In this document: in pieces, positions 29,213 through 38,171 of the stretch
How positions within the stretch are numbered: the first letter of the stretch is position 1
Layout of the letters: every line of letters starts with the position of its first letter
DNA from: DASRDU01 sp035560235
GTDB lineage: Bacteria > Acidobacteriota > Blastocatellia > RBC074
Direction: 5' to 3'
DNA: 64,000 bases
NCBI GenBank assembly: GCA_035560235.1
Contig: DATMAG010000093.1
Span: 83,462 to 147,461 of the forward strand
Made by a program: the position numbers and the translations under genes
Notes under the pieces: model-generated
Seen by the model: the letters and a program-made list of their open reading frames with translations, nothing else
What the model was told of the DNA's origin: nothing
The model's database searches: none

Positions 29213-32104
29213 ATGCGGTCTTCAGTTACTTCCTTCACCGGCCTGTCAGGTTTCTGCATCTCCGCCCTCATTTGCGGTTTCGCTCTGCTGTTCCTGCTGA
29301 CGCTCCTTTCTGATGAAGCGTCGGCACAGCGCAAGCCTTCGCTGCGCCTGATGCGACGGGATTACTTTGCGGGCAGGTTCGTTCTGATCCCCGCTGATGG
29401 AAAGACAGCCTCTTATCAACTGCCGCGCCTGATCGCACAGGTCGCCGATCACGAGCTCATCCTGCCGCCCCGCGCTCTCCTCATCCGAAACTCTCAGGCA
29501 GGCGAAGCAGACGACCTGACCGCGTGGATAAAGAGCGCTGATTATGCTGATACCGACGGCGTCATCATTTCCCTCGGGCTTCCATCCGGTGAGTCTGGCG
29601 CGGCAACTCTGCAATCGCGTTTTGAAGCGATCAGGCGGATTCATCGCGAGCATCCGCGCCTCGCCATTTACGGTTTCATCGCGCCCCCGCCGCAATCAGT
29701 CGAAACCATCAGCAGCGCCCTGGAACTGATAAATTCAGGCGTTCTCGATTATCTGATTATCTCTGACGATGGCCTGACTGCTTCTGCCCGCGAAAGGATT
29801 CTGCCTGAAATCAGTCACCGTCAGCTCAGTGACCGGGTGCTGCTGTCACCGTCAGGCACTGACGCAGAGAGCCTGCTTGTCGCTCGTCAGTTGAATCGCC
29901 GTTTCGGGCTGACGCCTCGGATTGCGCCGTTCTTTTCAGCGCAGCACTCGTCGGCTGCCGATTCGCTCATCGCAGCGTCAGGCGGGCTGAAACCGGGCGC
30001 TTCAGCCGCTGAAGCCCGCAGCGCCGACCTGCTGCTTTTCATTCATCAACCAGGAACTGATGAACAGAAGTTCGCGGCATTCATGAGCGAACTCGCGCGC
30101 GCAGTTGATGCGGGCTATCGGGTGGCGCTGGCCGATGTGGCGACCGAGCGCGCGGAACGTGAGCGCCTGCTGAATGCGGTTCGCAGCCGCCGCCTGCCGG
30201 ATCGGCTTTTCGCTTACGCCGCTTCTGACAATTCATCCGACGGGCTGGCGGTCGCGCTCGCTCAGGCTTCAGCCCGCCTGATTACAGCGCGGTTTCTGCG
30301 CGACGATGTTGACCGGTTACGCCGCACCGAGCAGGCTCAGATCGAACTGCTCCTCAATCGCTGGCTGAAAGCTGCTGTCTGTGACCCCGTGCTGATCCCG
30401 CAGCTTGATGTCTTCGTCCGCGAACAACTGAAGGCTGATCCTGAACACCTGGACGCGGCGACTGAACGTGCGGAAGAGTTCATTTCCGGCGAACTGAGGC
30501 GAGTCGCAAGCGAACATTTCTCCGAGCAGTTCCGGCACAACGTTCATTCGATTCTGCTCAGCAGCGGCGAGCGCGCTGAATTCAGAGTGCGCGCGATTCA
30601 AAGCCTCCGGCTCTCCTTTCCGCTCAGCCGCACCTCTGATCCTGAAATCAGAGCGCGGGTTTATCTCCTGCTTGAAAACTTCATTCAGACCGAACAGCCG
30701 CGGGCTGAATGGGAACTGAAGGGCAAAGACAAACTGGATGATCGCCTGCTCAATCGTTACAACGCCATCAACTGGTCAGCCTTCGCGGTCGGCGCAGGCG
30801 TGGCGCAGCTCGGCATCATCATTGCCGGAAATGAAGCGGGCGAAAGTGAGAGCTATACGATTCGCAGCCGCCTGCAAGGAAAGATCAGGCAGATCGAAAT
30901 CATTTCGACCTCGACGCGCGGGGCGTTTTATGCGCTGACGAAACTTGAAGAGCTTGGCACAGACGGCAGACTCGCTCAGGACTTTCAGCTCACTGAGTCG
31001 CCCGCCATCAGGCTGCGCGGTCTGCTTGAAGTCTTCGACGGCTGGTCACAGCGTGACCGGCTGGACGTGCTGCGATTCATCGGGCGGATGCGAATGAACC
31101 GTTACTACTACGTGCCGCAGGATGATCCGCTCTGTTACGAGCGATGGCGTGAAAATTATACTGAGAAGGAGCTGACACGCTTCAGTGATCTGCTGCGGGC
31201 GGCAAATGAAAGTTTCGTCGAACTGGTTTATGCCCTCAGCCCCGGCGCTGCGATCACTTACTCGGACGAGGCCGATTTCGCTGCGCTGACCCGCAGGCTT
31301 GATGCCATGGCCGGACTCGGCGTGCGTCACTTCGCGCTGTTTATGAATGAGGCCCCGCTCTCGAAGCCTGAAGACCGCGCCCGTTTTCAGACTCCGGCGG
31401 CAGCTCAGGCCTTTCTGCTCAGTCGCACTTTTGAATATCTGAAACGCGCCATTCCGAATGCGACACTCACGGTCAGAGCCGGGGGCAGCCGTGAATATCT
31501 GAAGGAACTGAGCGACGCGACTCCGAAGGAGATCAGCTTTCTGCTGACGAACGCCGGTCTGCAGGCGGGCGCGCCGCAGTCTCGTCAACTGATCTTTCAG
31601 GATGATTTTCCGGGCAGTGATTCCGGTCGGTGGCGACTGTTTCCCGAGGCGGGCACATCACTGCCGCTGAGTGAATCGCTCACCGGCTTTGTCGCGCAGC
31701 CCGCCCTGCAGCCGCATGTCGCAATGCTGCCGCTGGCATTGACGGCTGAATATCTGTGGAATCCGCGCGAATACAATCCCGAAGTCTCACTCACACGCGC
31801 ACTGCATCTGCTTTACGATGCGCGCAGCCGCGCTGCGATGCGCGTGTGGTCAAATGCCTTTCGTGAAGGCAGCGTCTTCGGCGTGTTGTCCCGGCACCCG
31901 GCAGATGAGATCAATGTGCCGCTGATTGAGCAGCGGCTGAATGATCTGCGCGCCGCGCTGGAAGGCATCGGCATTACACGCGAACGCGGTCTGCTGCGCG
32001 GCGAACTGGCAGCCCTTCTCACCCGCAGCGAAAAACTGCTCGCGCAACTGAAAAACGATCCGGCTTATGAGAAACTGCCGGACGGCAGATACCGCAAACG
32101 CTGA
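29213..32104 (+). CDS. DUF4127 - GH84-like fusion, exported, active site degenerate
   Basis: 963 residues with an N-terminal signal/membrane segment (ALICGFALLFLLTLLSDEASAQ). The first half (about 50-400) resembles DUF4127: FVLIPADGKTASYQLPRLIA, ELILPPRALL, DGVIISLGL. The second half (about 520-930) follows a GH84 beta-N-acetylglucosaminidase in order: a small N-domain, RGLLEVFDGWS (residue 602 onward), NRYYYVPQDDP, YALSPGAAITYSDEADF, GVRHFALFMNEAP and a C-terminal ADYLWNP-like AEYLWNPREYNPE. The catalytic Asp-Asp of GH84 is Asn712-Glu713 here, the substrate Lys is Gln636, and GFYG is VFDG. I infer a non-catalytic or altered sugar-binding protein. A SIS-domain gene follows after 50 bases. Confidence 0.78.
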   Translation: MRSSVTSFTGLSGFCISALICGFALLFLLTLLSDEASAQRKPSLRLMRRDYFAGRFVLIPADGKTASYQLPRLIAQVADHELILPPRALLIRNSQAGEADDLTAWIKSADYADTDGVIISLGLPSGESGAATLQSRFEAIRRIHREHPRLAIYGFIAPPPQSVETISSALELINSGVLDYLIISDDGLTASARERILPEISHRQLSDRVLLSPSGTDAESLLVARQLNRRFGLTPRIAPFFSAQHSSAADSLIAASGGLKPGASAAEARSADLLLFIHQPGTDEQKFAAFMSELARAVDAGYRVALADVATERAERERLLNAVRSRRLPDRLFAYAASDNSSDGLAVALAQASARLITARFLRDDVDRLRRTEQAQIELLLNRWLKAAVCDPVLIPQLDVFVREQLKADPEHLDAATERAEEFISGELRRVASEHFSEQFRHNVHSILLSSGERAEFRVRAIQSLRLSFPLSRTSDPEIRARVYLLLENFIQTEQPRAEWELKGKDKLDDRLLNRYNAINWSAFAVGAGVAQLGIIIAGNEAGESESYTIRSRLQGKIRQIEIISTSTRGAFYALTKLEELGTDGRLAQDFQLTESPAIRLRGLLEVFDGWSQRDRLDVLRFIGRMRMNRYYYVPQDDPLCYERWRENYTEKELTRFSDLLRAANESFVELVYALSPGAAITYSDEADFAALTRRLDAMAGLGVRHFALFMNEAPLSKPEDRARFQTPAAAQAFLLSRTFEYLKRAIPNATLTVRAGGSREYLKELSDATPKEISFLLTNAGLQAGAPQSRQLIFQDDFPGSDSGRWRLFPEAGTSLPLSESLTGFVAQPALQPHVAMLPLALTAEYLWNPREYNPEVSLTRALHLLYDARSRAAMRVWSNAFREGSVFGVLSRHPADEINVPLIEQRLNDLRAALEGIGITRERGLLRGELAALLTRSEKLLAQLKNDPAYEKLPDGRYRKR

Positions 32105-32154
32105 AACAGTCAGCAAGAGTCATTGAAACCAGAATCCGGAGAACTCATTCACCC

Positions 32155-33183
32155 ATGTCACTCATGCTGGACGAAATCGGGCAGCAGCCGGCTGCGCTCG
32201 AACGAACGATCAAACGTGAAAACCCACGCATCACCCGGTTCGCCACTTCGCTGAAAAACAATCCGCCGCGCCTGATCGTGCTGGTGGCGCGCGGCAGTTC
32301 AGACAATGCCGCCCTGTTTGGCCGCTACCTGCTCGAAATCAGCACGGGCATTCCCGTCTCGCTCGCCGCGCCATCGGTTCACACGCTCTATCACACACGG
32401 ATGGATCTGCGAGACACGCTCGTGATCGGCATTTCGCAGTCGGGCGAAGGTGTGGACATCAACCTGGTGCTGGAGAATTCAAAACAGTGCGGCGCAAGAA
32501 CCCTGGCCATCACCAACGAAGCCGAATCAGCAATGGCGCGAATGGCCGACGAAACATTCCTGATTCAGGCCGGCCGCGAAAAGAGCGTCGCCGCGACCAA
32601 AACCTATACGGGGCAGTTGCTGATGTTTCACCTGCTCGCGCACGCGCTCAGTGATGTCAAAGGCCACGAAGTCGAAAGGCTGCCGGAACTCGCTGAGGCA
32701 GCGCTCAGACTCAGACCGCAAATCGCCACGATGGTCGAGCGTTACGCCTTTATGGATCATTGCGTGGTGGTCGGGCGCGGGCTGAATTACGCGAATGCCT
32801 ATGAGTTTGCCATCAAGCTGATGGAGACGTGTTATGTGGTGGCTGAGCGGTTTTCGTCGGCGGACTTCCTGCACGGCCCGATTGCGATGGTCGAACGCCG
32901 CTTTCCGACCTTTCTGTTTGCTCCGCCGGGAAAGACTTTTGACGGGATGAAGGATCTGCTTGGCAGGCTGACCAGTCTCGGCGCGGAAACGGTGGTGCTC
33001 TCAAGCGACGCCGGAATTCTCAGGGCAGCGACGCGCGCGATCAGACTGCCGAAGATGAATGAACTGCTCACGCCGATTCCCTATATCATCCCGGCGCAGC
33101 TTTTCGCCGCGCTGCTGGCCGAAGCGCGAGGCCTCAGCCCGGATGCGCCGCGTTCATTGTCAAAAGTCACCAGAACAGTGTGA
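32155..33183 (+). CDS. SIS-domain sugar-phosphate isomerase/deaminase (GlmS-like, no amidotransferase domain)
   Basis: 342 residues with two SIS domains, resembling the isomerase half of GlmS: LIVLVARGSSDNAALFGRY, TLVIGISQSGEGVDI, SVAATKTYTGQLL and a C-terminus PLSKVT-like (RSLSKVTRTV). It lacks the glutamine amidotransferase domain. Such stand-alone proteins include NagB-II glucosamine-6-phosphate deaminases and AgaS-type enzymes. The adjacent GH84-like gene and the GH20 enzyme at 49376 support an amino-sugar catabolic role, as inference. The gap after it (33184-33291) is filled by a heptad repeat. Confidence 0.82.
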   Translation: MSLMLDEIGQQPAALERTIKRENPRITRFATSLKNNPPRLIVLVARGSSDNAALFGRYLLEISTGIPVSLAAPSVHTLYHTRMDLRDTLVIGISQSGEGVDINLVLENSKQCGARTLAITNEAESAMARMADETFLIQAGREKSVAATKTYTGQLLMFHLLAHALSDVKGHEVERLPELAEAALRLRPQIATMVERYAFMDHCVVVGRGLNYANAYEFAIKLMETCYVVAERFSSADFLHGPIAMVERRFPTFLFAPPGKTFDGMKDLLGRLTSLGAETVVLSSDAGILRAATRAIRLPKMNELLTPIPYIIPAQLFAALLAEARGLSPDAPRSLSKVTRTV

Positions 33184-33291
33184 GGAATAGTGGTTAGTGG
33201 ATAGCGGTCAGTGATTAGTGAACAGTGGAAAGTGAAAGAGTCGCTGAAATCTTCCGACTCTTCACTAACCACTGACCACTATCCACTGCCT
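33184..33291. repeat. Heptad inverted repeat filling the SIS-peroxiredoxin gap
   Basis: Units of 7 bases: AGTGGTT, AGTGGAT, AGCGGTC, AGTGATT, AGTGAAC, AGTGGAA, AGTGAAA, then an apex GAGTCG...CGACTC, then ACTCTTC, ACTAACC, ACTGACC, ACTATCC, ACTG. Arms 33196-33213 and 33270-33287 match at 17 of 18 positions. The element spans exactly from one stop codon to the other of two convergent genes. Confidence 0.85.
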
Positions 33292-33945
33292 TTAAGCTCC
33301 GGCCTTCTTGCTGAAGTACCAGTCGGTGACTTTGAGTGAGGAATCAGCGACGCGTTTGTCGGCATCGGCCAGAGTCAGCGGCGGCGGAACGATCACATCA
33401 TCGCCGGGCTTCCAGCCTTCCGGAGTGGCCACGCCCTTCGACTTGCTGGTCTGCAGCGACTGCACTATCCGCAGAATTTCATTGACGCTGCGGCCATTGG
33501 TCAGCGGGTAATAGATCATCGTTCGCAAAATGCCCTCATCGTCAATGACAAAGACGCAGCGAACCGTCGCCGTGCTGCTTGCGCCCGGATGGATCATTCC
33601 GTAAGCTGACGCGACCTTCATATCGAGATCAGCAATCATCGGGTATTTGATCTCGACATCGAAATTCTGCTTGATGTTGCGCACCCACGCGATGTGCGCA
33701 TAGACGCTGTCAATCGAAAGCCCGATCAGTTGCACATTGAGTTTGTCAAAATCGGCCTGCCGCCGCGCAAACTCGGAAAGTTCAGTCGTGCAGACCGGCG
33801 TGAAATCAGCCGGGTGTGAAAAAAGCACGACCCACTTGCCGCGATAATCTGACAGCTTGATCTGTCCATGAGTTGAATTGGCCGTGAAATCCGGCGCCGG
33901 TTCATTCAGCCGGGGCAATGAAATTGCGGTTGCAGCTTCGCTCAT
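33292..33945 (-). CDS. Prx6-like peroxiredoxin
   Basis: A thiol peroxidase of 217 residues reducing H2O2 and organic peroxides. The peroxidatic Cys52 lies in HPADFTPVCTTE. The long C-terminal part (PEGWKPGDDVIVPPPLT) is typical of the Prx6 subgroup. The only other Cys is in STATVRCVFVID, which is not in a classical resolving position, so it may act as a 1-Cys enzyme. ATG 33945 has a GGAGG box upstream; frames extending to 34038 are not needed. It is convergent with the SIS gene. Confidence 0.92.
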   Translation of the reverse strand: MSEAATAISLPRLNEPAPDFTANSTHGQIKLSDYRGKWVVLFSHPADFTPVCTTELSEFARRQADFDKLNVQLIGLSIDSVYAHIAWVRNIKQNFDVEIKYPMIADLDMKVASAYGMIHPGASSTATVRCVFVIDDEGILRTMIYYPLTNGRSVNEILRIVQSLQTSKSKGVATPEGWKPGDDVIVPPPLTLADADKRVADSSLKVTDWYFSKKAGA

Positions 33946-34188
33946 AAAATCCTCCTTGTTGGATGGTGAGTTGAAAGTCTGACGTGAAAAATCGAAAAGA
34001 AGACGACCGGGCTGAAGGACTAACAACAACAGGGACACGCGCGGGCCACGTCCTGACAGACCCGGGAAAAGGCGCAGAAATGAATGGAACGTGTGCGTCT
34101 CATTTGTTCGTTCGTTCTGTTACTGAAAAGTGACAGTATCATAGCCCTGAGTGAGAACAACAGGCAAGCAGAGTTCTACGGAGTAGAG

Positions 34189-35313
34189 ATGAATTCAGAA
34201 ATTCGACAGCTTTTTCCGATTACGAAAAATTACGTCTATTTCAATCACGCCGCCGTGACGCCGCTGCCCGCGCCGGTGTACGACGCAATGGAGCAGTATC
34301 TGCGCGAACTGCGCGAGCAGGGACTGGTGGACTGGCACGAATGGGGCGCAAGGGTCAGGCGCGTGCGCGAACTGTGCGCGCAACTGATCAATGCAAACTC
34401 GCGTGAAATCGCCTTTGCTGCGAACACTTCGACCGGACTGTCACTGGTGGCCAACGGGATTGACTGGCGCGCGGGTGATAACATCGTCAGCGCCGACTGC
34501 GAATTCCCGGCCAATGTGCATCCCTGGCTGCGCGTCAGCCGCGAATACGGCGTTGAATTGCGGCGGGCGAAGGAGCGCGACGGGCGGCTGGAAACTGAAG
34601 AGATTCTCGGTCTGACTGACGACCGCACGCGGGTTGTGACACTGAGCTTTGTCGAATTTGCGAGCGGCTTTCGCAACGACCTCGCGACCATCGGACGGTA
34701 TTGCCGCGAGCGCGACATTCTGTTCGTGGTGGATGCGATTCAGGGACTCGGCGCGCTGCGGCTCGATGTCGAACGCGACTGCATTGATGCGCTCGCGGCA
34801 GACGCGCACAAATTTCTGCTCGGCCCTGATGGCGTTGCCCTGTTCTATGTTTCCGAACGCGCCAGGCCGCGCATCCGACCGACGCTGGCGGGCTGGCTGT
34901 CGGTGAAGGATCCGAACGATCACGCCAATCTGGAACAGGGCTTTGCCGAAAGCGGGAAGCGTTATGAACCAGGGTCGCTCAACAGCGCCGGAGTCTTCGG
35001 CCTCGGCGCGGCCATCGAACTGATGCTCAGGATCGGGCCGGAGCGGATTGAAAATTATCTGCTCGAACTGACTGATTATTTGTGCGAACAGCTCTCCGAG
35101 CGCGGGTATCGCATCGTCAGTTCGCGCCGTCCGGGCGAAGCGTCAGCAATAGTCTGCTGTCAGCACGATCATTATTCAGCCGAACAACTCTATGACCGGC
35201 TCAACGCACACCGCATCATCACGACTCCGCGCCTGGGCCGGTTGCGCCTCTCGCCGCACTTTTACAACACGCGTGAAGAGGTTGATCAGCTGATTGCGGC
35301 CCTGCCTGAGTGA
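34189..35313 (+). CDS. PLP-dependent class V aminotransferase (cysteine desulfurase-like, no catalytic Cys loop)
   Basis: 374 residues from ATG 34189, which has GGAG upstream. The PLP Lys is Lys208 in DAHKFLLGPDG and the cofactor Asp182 is in VVDAIQGLG; AFAANTSTGL holds the phosphate-binding turn. In SufS/NifS enzymes a Cys loop is expected near the C-terminus, but the corresponding region (RIITTPRLGRLRLSPHFYNT) has none. It is therefore probably not a cysteine desulfurase but an aminotransferase, epimerase or lyase of the same fold. The gene is divergent from the peroxiredoxin gene. Confidence 0.85.
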   Translation: MNSEIRQLFPITKNYVYFNHAAVTPLPAPVYDAMEQYLRELREQGLVDWHEWGARVRRVRELCAQLINANSREIAFAANTSTGLSLVANGIDWRAGDNIVSADCEFPANVHPWLRVSREYGVELRRAKERDGRLETEEILGLTDDRTRVVTLSFVEFASGFRNDLATIGRYCRERDILFVVDAIQGLGALRLDVERDCIDALAADAHKFLLGPDGVALFYVSERARPRIRPTLAGWLSVKDPNDHANLEQGFAESGKRYEPGSLNSAGVFGLGAAIELMLRIGPERIENYLLELTDYLCEQLSERGYRIVSSRRPGEASAIVCCQHDHYSAEQLYDRLNAHRIITTPRLGRLRLSPHFYNTREEVDQLIAALPE

Positions 35314-35411
35314 GAAGGCAGCGGCTGACTTGAGAGAATCAGACAGTCAACTTATGATCTGTCAGCCATCATCACTACAATTCAAAACATAAACATCACG
35401 AGGAGAGATCA

Positions 35412-35642
35412 ATGTCTGCCAAAATCATCATCAACAACAACGGTTCAATCAAGGTCGAGGGTGAGATCGAACTTTACGATGGCGCCGGCGGGAAGTATGA
35501 ACTCGGCGACAAAAAGGCGATTTTTCTGTGCCGCTGCGGTCAGAGCAACAACAAGCCTTTCTGTGATGGTTCGCACAAGCGCTGCGACTTTCAGTCACAG
35601 GTCGTGGCCTTCGATCTGACTGCGCCAAAACCGGCGGCCTGA
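35412..35642 (+). CDS. CDGSH iron-sulfur domain protein
   Basis: 76 residues. The 2Fe-2S CDGSH motif is complete, CRCGQSNNKPFCDGSHKRC, with three Cys and one His as ligands. The N-terminal strand MSAKIIINNNGSIKVEGEI is usual for short bacterial members, which are thought to act in electron or cluster transfer. GAGGAGAG lies 5 bases before the ATG. A terminator follows. Confidence 0.92.
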   Translation: MSAKIIINNNGSIKVEGEIELYDGAGGKYELGDKKAIFLCRCGQSNNKPFCDGSHKRCDFQSQVVAFDLTAPKPAA

Positions 35643-35670
35643 GACGCAATGCAGGCAGTCCGATTCCGGG

Positions 35671-35719
35671 CGGGCAGGAGCCTGATGAACATCTCAGGCT
35701 TCTGCCCGCTTCTGTTTTT
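35671..35719 (+). terminator. Rho-independent terminator after CDGSH gene
   Basis: The stem CGGGCAGGAGCCTGA (35671-35685) / TCAGGCTTCTGCCCG (35694-35708), with one mismatch, is followed by CTTCTGTTTTT. Confidence 0.85.
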
Positions 35720-35728
35720 ATGAAAGGA

Positions 35729-36613
35729 TCAGGCTCTGGGATGGAATTTGCGGTAGGACTTGCGCAGCCGTTCGTCAGTCACGTGCGTGTAAATCTGCGT
35801 GGTGCTGATGTCGGCGTGACCGAGCATCAACTGGACTGAGCGCAGATCGGCGCCGTGTTCGAGCAGCACCGTCGCAAAGCTGTGACGCAGCGTATGCGGC
35901 GTGACGTTCGGCAGTTTTGCCATACGCGCATACTCAGTGACGATCTTCCAGAATTTCTGCCGCGTGACCTGACGCCCGCCCTTTTCAACGAAGAGCAGAT
36001 GCGCCGAAGCCCCGTCCAGCAGCCGCATGCGCGCGGGCATGTATCTGGTCAGCCAGTCGAGCGCCGAACGGCCCATCGGCACGCGCCGCTGCTTGCTGCC
36101 CTTGCCGTAACAGTTCAGGTATCCGGCCTCCCATTCCAGATCGGCCAGCTTCAGCGTCACAAGCTCTGACACGCGCAGGCCGGTCGCATACATCAGTTCG
36201 AGCATGGCGCGGTCGCGCAGCCCGATGTCCGTTTCAATGTCCGGCTGACTGAGCAGTTCATTGACCTGATCGAGCGAGAGAAAGACCGGCAGCGTCTGCC
36301 AGGCCTTGCGTGATTCAAGATGTTCTGCGGGATCCTTTTTGATCAGCCCTTCGCGCAGGAGGTATTTGTACAAACCGCGCACGGCGGAAGTGAAGCGCGT
36401 GATGCTGCGTTCGTTCAATCCCTCATCCTTCATCTGCTTCAGTATTTCGAGCAGATCAGCGCGATCCAGCGTCAGCAGTTCCTTTTCCCGTCTGAGCGCG
36501 AATTCGGCCAGGCGCCGCAAATCGTATTCATACGCTTCGAGCGTGTTGGCCGACAGTCCCTTTTCGACGCGACAGTAGCTGAAGAACTCCTGCAGAACCC
36601 GGCTGTCATTCAT
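35729..36613 (-). CDS. xerD: Tyrosine site-specific recombinase XerD-like
   Basis: 294 residues, the length of XerC/XerD. The N-terminal SAM-like core-binding domain (about 5-90) precedes the catalytic domain. All catalytic positions are present: Arg147 (ATGLRVSEL), Lys171 (GKGSKQR), His240 and Arg243 (HTLRHSFAT), His266 (LGHADISTTQIY) and Tyr275. It is expected to resolve chromosome dimers at dif. No dif-like site or mobile element was seen beside it, so a housekeeping role is more likely than an integrase. XerC cannot be excluded. Confidence 0.9.
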   Translation of the reverse strand: MNDSRVLQEFFSYCRVEKGLSANTLEAYEYDLRRLAEFALRREKELLTLDRADLLEILKQMKDEGLNERSITRFTSAVRGLYKYLLREGLIKKDPAEHLESRKAWQTLPVFLSLDQVNELLSQPDIETDIGLRDRAMLELMYATGLRVSELVTLKLADLEWEAGYLNCYGKGSKQRRVPMGRSALDWLTRYMPARMRLLDGASAHLLFVEKGGRQVTRQKFWKIVTEYARMAKLPNVTPHTLRHSFATVLLEHGADLRSVQLMLGHADISTTQIYTHVTDERLRKSYRKFHPRA

Positions 36614-36757
36614 CGCAGCTTCGATGCTCCTTTCGTGAAGGCGTCAATGTCGCGCTCAATGTAGCGCAAAACGCCCGTTTGACAAAATTTTTGCTGCGAC
36701 CATAGAATGCCGCCTCCGACCGGATCGCAACTCGATTACTTCGAAAGGAATCGATCA

Positions 36758-36955
36758 ATGCCCGTCAGTCCTGATCTGCTGGAAATTCTTGTCTGCCCGG
36801 CCTGCAGGGCAAAAGTCGAGCCGAGGCCCGATGGCAGCGGGCTGAAGTGTGTCGCCTGCCATCGCGTCTATCCGATCCGCGATGAGATTCCGGTGATGCT
36901 GGTTGATGAAGCCACGATTGAAGAGGAGGCCGATTCACCGGCGGCGCAGTCGTAA
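36758..36955 (+). CDS. Trm112-family zinc-ribbon protein
   Basis: 65 residues from ATG 36758 with GAAAGG upstream. The pattern MPVSPDLLEILVCPACR, CVACHRVYPIRDEIPVML is that of bacterial Trm112-like (YcaR) proteins, with two CxxC zinc pairs. The eukaryotic relative activates methyltransferases; the bacterial role is unclear. The gene lies 54 bases before the GT9 gene. Confidence 0.88.
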   Translation: MPVSPDLLEILVCPACRAKVEPRPDGSGLKCVACHRVYPIRDEIPVMLVDEATIEEEADSPAAQS

Positions 36956-37009
36956 AGCTCTGCCGGATTCCCTGCCCTGATCTTCTGCTCACCTGCGCAG
37001 CCCCGTTCT

Positions 37010-38092
37010 ATGTCCGTTCCGCTCTTCCAGCAGTTGCCTGAAAATTCGCGTGTGCTGTTCATCCGGTTGCGCAACCTGGGCGAAGCGGTGCTGGATACGG
37101 CCAGTCTGCGCGCGCTCAAACGCTGGCGACCCGATCTGCAAATCACGACGCTGGTCGAAGCGATCTACACCGATCTTTACGCCGCCGACCCTGACCTTGA
37201 AGCCATCCCGCTTGAGCGCAGCGATCAAAGCAAACGCAGTTCATTCCTTTCGCGGCTCGGCATCATCAGAGAGATCAGAAGCCGGAAATTTGCTGCCGTC
37301 ATCAACCTGCACGGCGGGCCGACGAGCGCGCAACTGACCTTTGCCAGCGGCGCGCGTTATCGCATCGGCGCAGCGCATTTCCGCAACGGTTACGCTTACA
37401 ATTACCGCGTGCCGCCTGCCGAAGAGATTCTGCATCGTGACCGCGCAAGCCTGCACACAGTCGAGTCACAGTTCGCGTGGTTCAGGTGGCTCGGCCTGCC
37501 GGACAGTGAACCGGGGCCGACGCAGCTTTTCGTTGAGCCGACGATGCGTTCGTCAGCCCAGGCCGGGATGCGCGCGGCAGGCCTTGACCCGGCAGCGCCT
37601 TACGCTGTGCTGGCGCCGACCAATGAGTTTTACACCAAACGCTGGATGCCTGATCGTTACGCGGCGGTCGCAGACTGGTTGATTTCGCAGGGCTGGCAGG
37701 TGGTGATGACGGGCGCTCCAACTGAAGAGCAGCGCGCACAACTGCGCAGCGTCAGTGAAGCCAGCCGCCATCGTCTGACGGCGCTGAGTTCGCTGAGCAT
37801 CGGCGAACTGACGGCGCTGATTGCCGACAGCGGCCTGTTCATTGGCAATGACAGCGGCCCGGCGCACATTGCCGCTGCCGTGCAAACGCCGCTCGTCGTG
37901 CTGTTCGGCCCGGCCAGTGCGGTGCGCTGGCGTCCCTGGCACAGCGCGCCTGCTGAAATTGTGCAGAACTATTTTTCGTGTAATCCGTGTGCGATGTACC
38001 GCTGCGAGGCTTTTGATGAGCCTGAGTGCATTCGCTCGATCAGCGTGGATCAGGTGATGAAGGCAGTTGAGAAAGTATTGAAAGACAGATAA
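37010..38092 (+). CDS. Glycosyltransferase family 9 (heptosyltransferase-like)
   Basis: 360 residues with the two-Rossmann GT-B layout of ADP-heptose:LPS heptosyltransferases: VLFIRLRNLGEAVLDTASLRAL at the N-terminus, FAAVINLHGGPTSAQL, then FIGNDSGPAHIAAAVQTPLVVLFGP in the donor-binding domain. It probably adds a sugar to the inner core of lipopolysaccharide at the inner face of the cytoplasmic membrane. It shares its strand with the Trm112-like gene. A strong terminator follows 21 bases after the stop. Confidence 0.87.
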   Translation: MSVPLFQQLPENSRVLFIRLRNLGEAVLDTASLRALKRWRPDLQITTLVEAIYTDLYAADPDLEAIPLERSDQSKRSSFLSRLGIIREIRSRKFAAVINLHGGPTSAQLTFASGARYRIGAAHFRNGYAYNYRVPPAEEILHRDRASLHTVESQFAWFRWLGLPDSEPGPTQLFVEPTMRSSAQAGMRAAGLDPAAPYAVLAPTNEFYTKRWMPDRYAAVADWLISQGWQVVMTGAPTEEQRAQLRSVSEASRHRLTALSSLSIGELTALIADSGLFIGNDSGPAHIAAAVQTPLVVLFGPASAVRWRPWHSAPAEIVQNYFSCNPCAMYRCEAFDEPECIRSISVDQVMKAVEKVLKDR

Positions 38093-38113
38093 AGCAGACC
38101 CGCCAGCAAACAC

Positions 38114-38144
38114 AAAGGGCGATGGAAAATTCCATCGCCCTTTT
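38114..38144 (+). terminator. Rho-independent terminator after GT9 gene
   Basis: A perfect 13-bp stem AAAGGGCGATGGA (38114-38126) / TCCATCGCCCTTT (38131-38143) ends in TTTT. Because it is A-rich on one side and T-rich on the other, it can serve both strands (the Tyr-rich gene ends at 38172). Confidence 0.9.
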
Positions 38145-38171
38145 ACATCGAATCAGCAGGAATGAAAGTGA

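Noticed and set aside
35729..36613. XerD-like gene as the integrase of a mobile element
   Set aside because: The length and residues are those of housekeeping XerC/D, and no element boundaries or cargo were seen around it.
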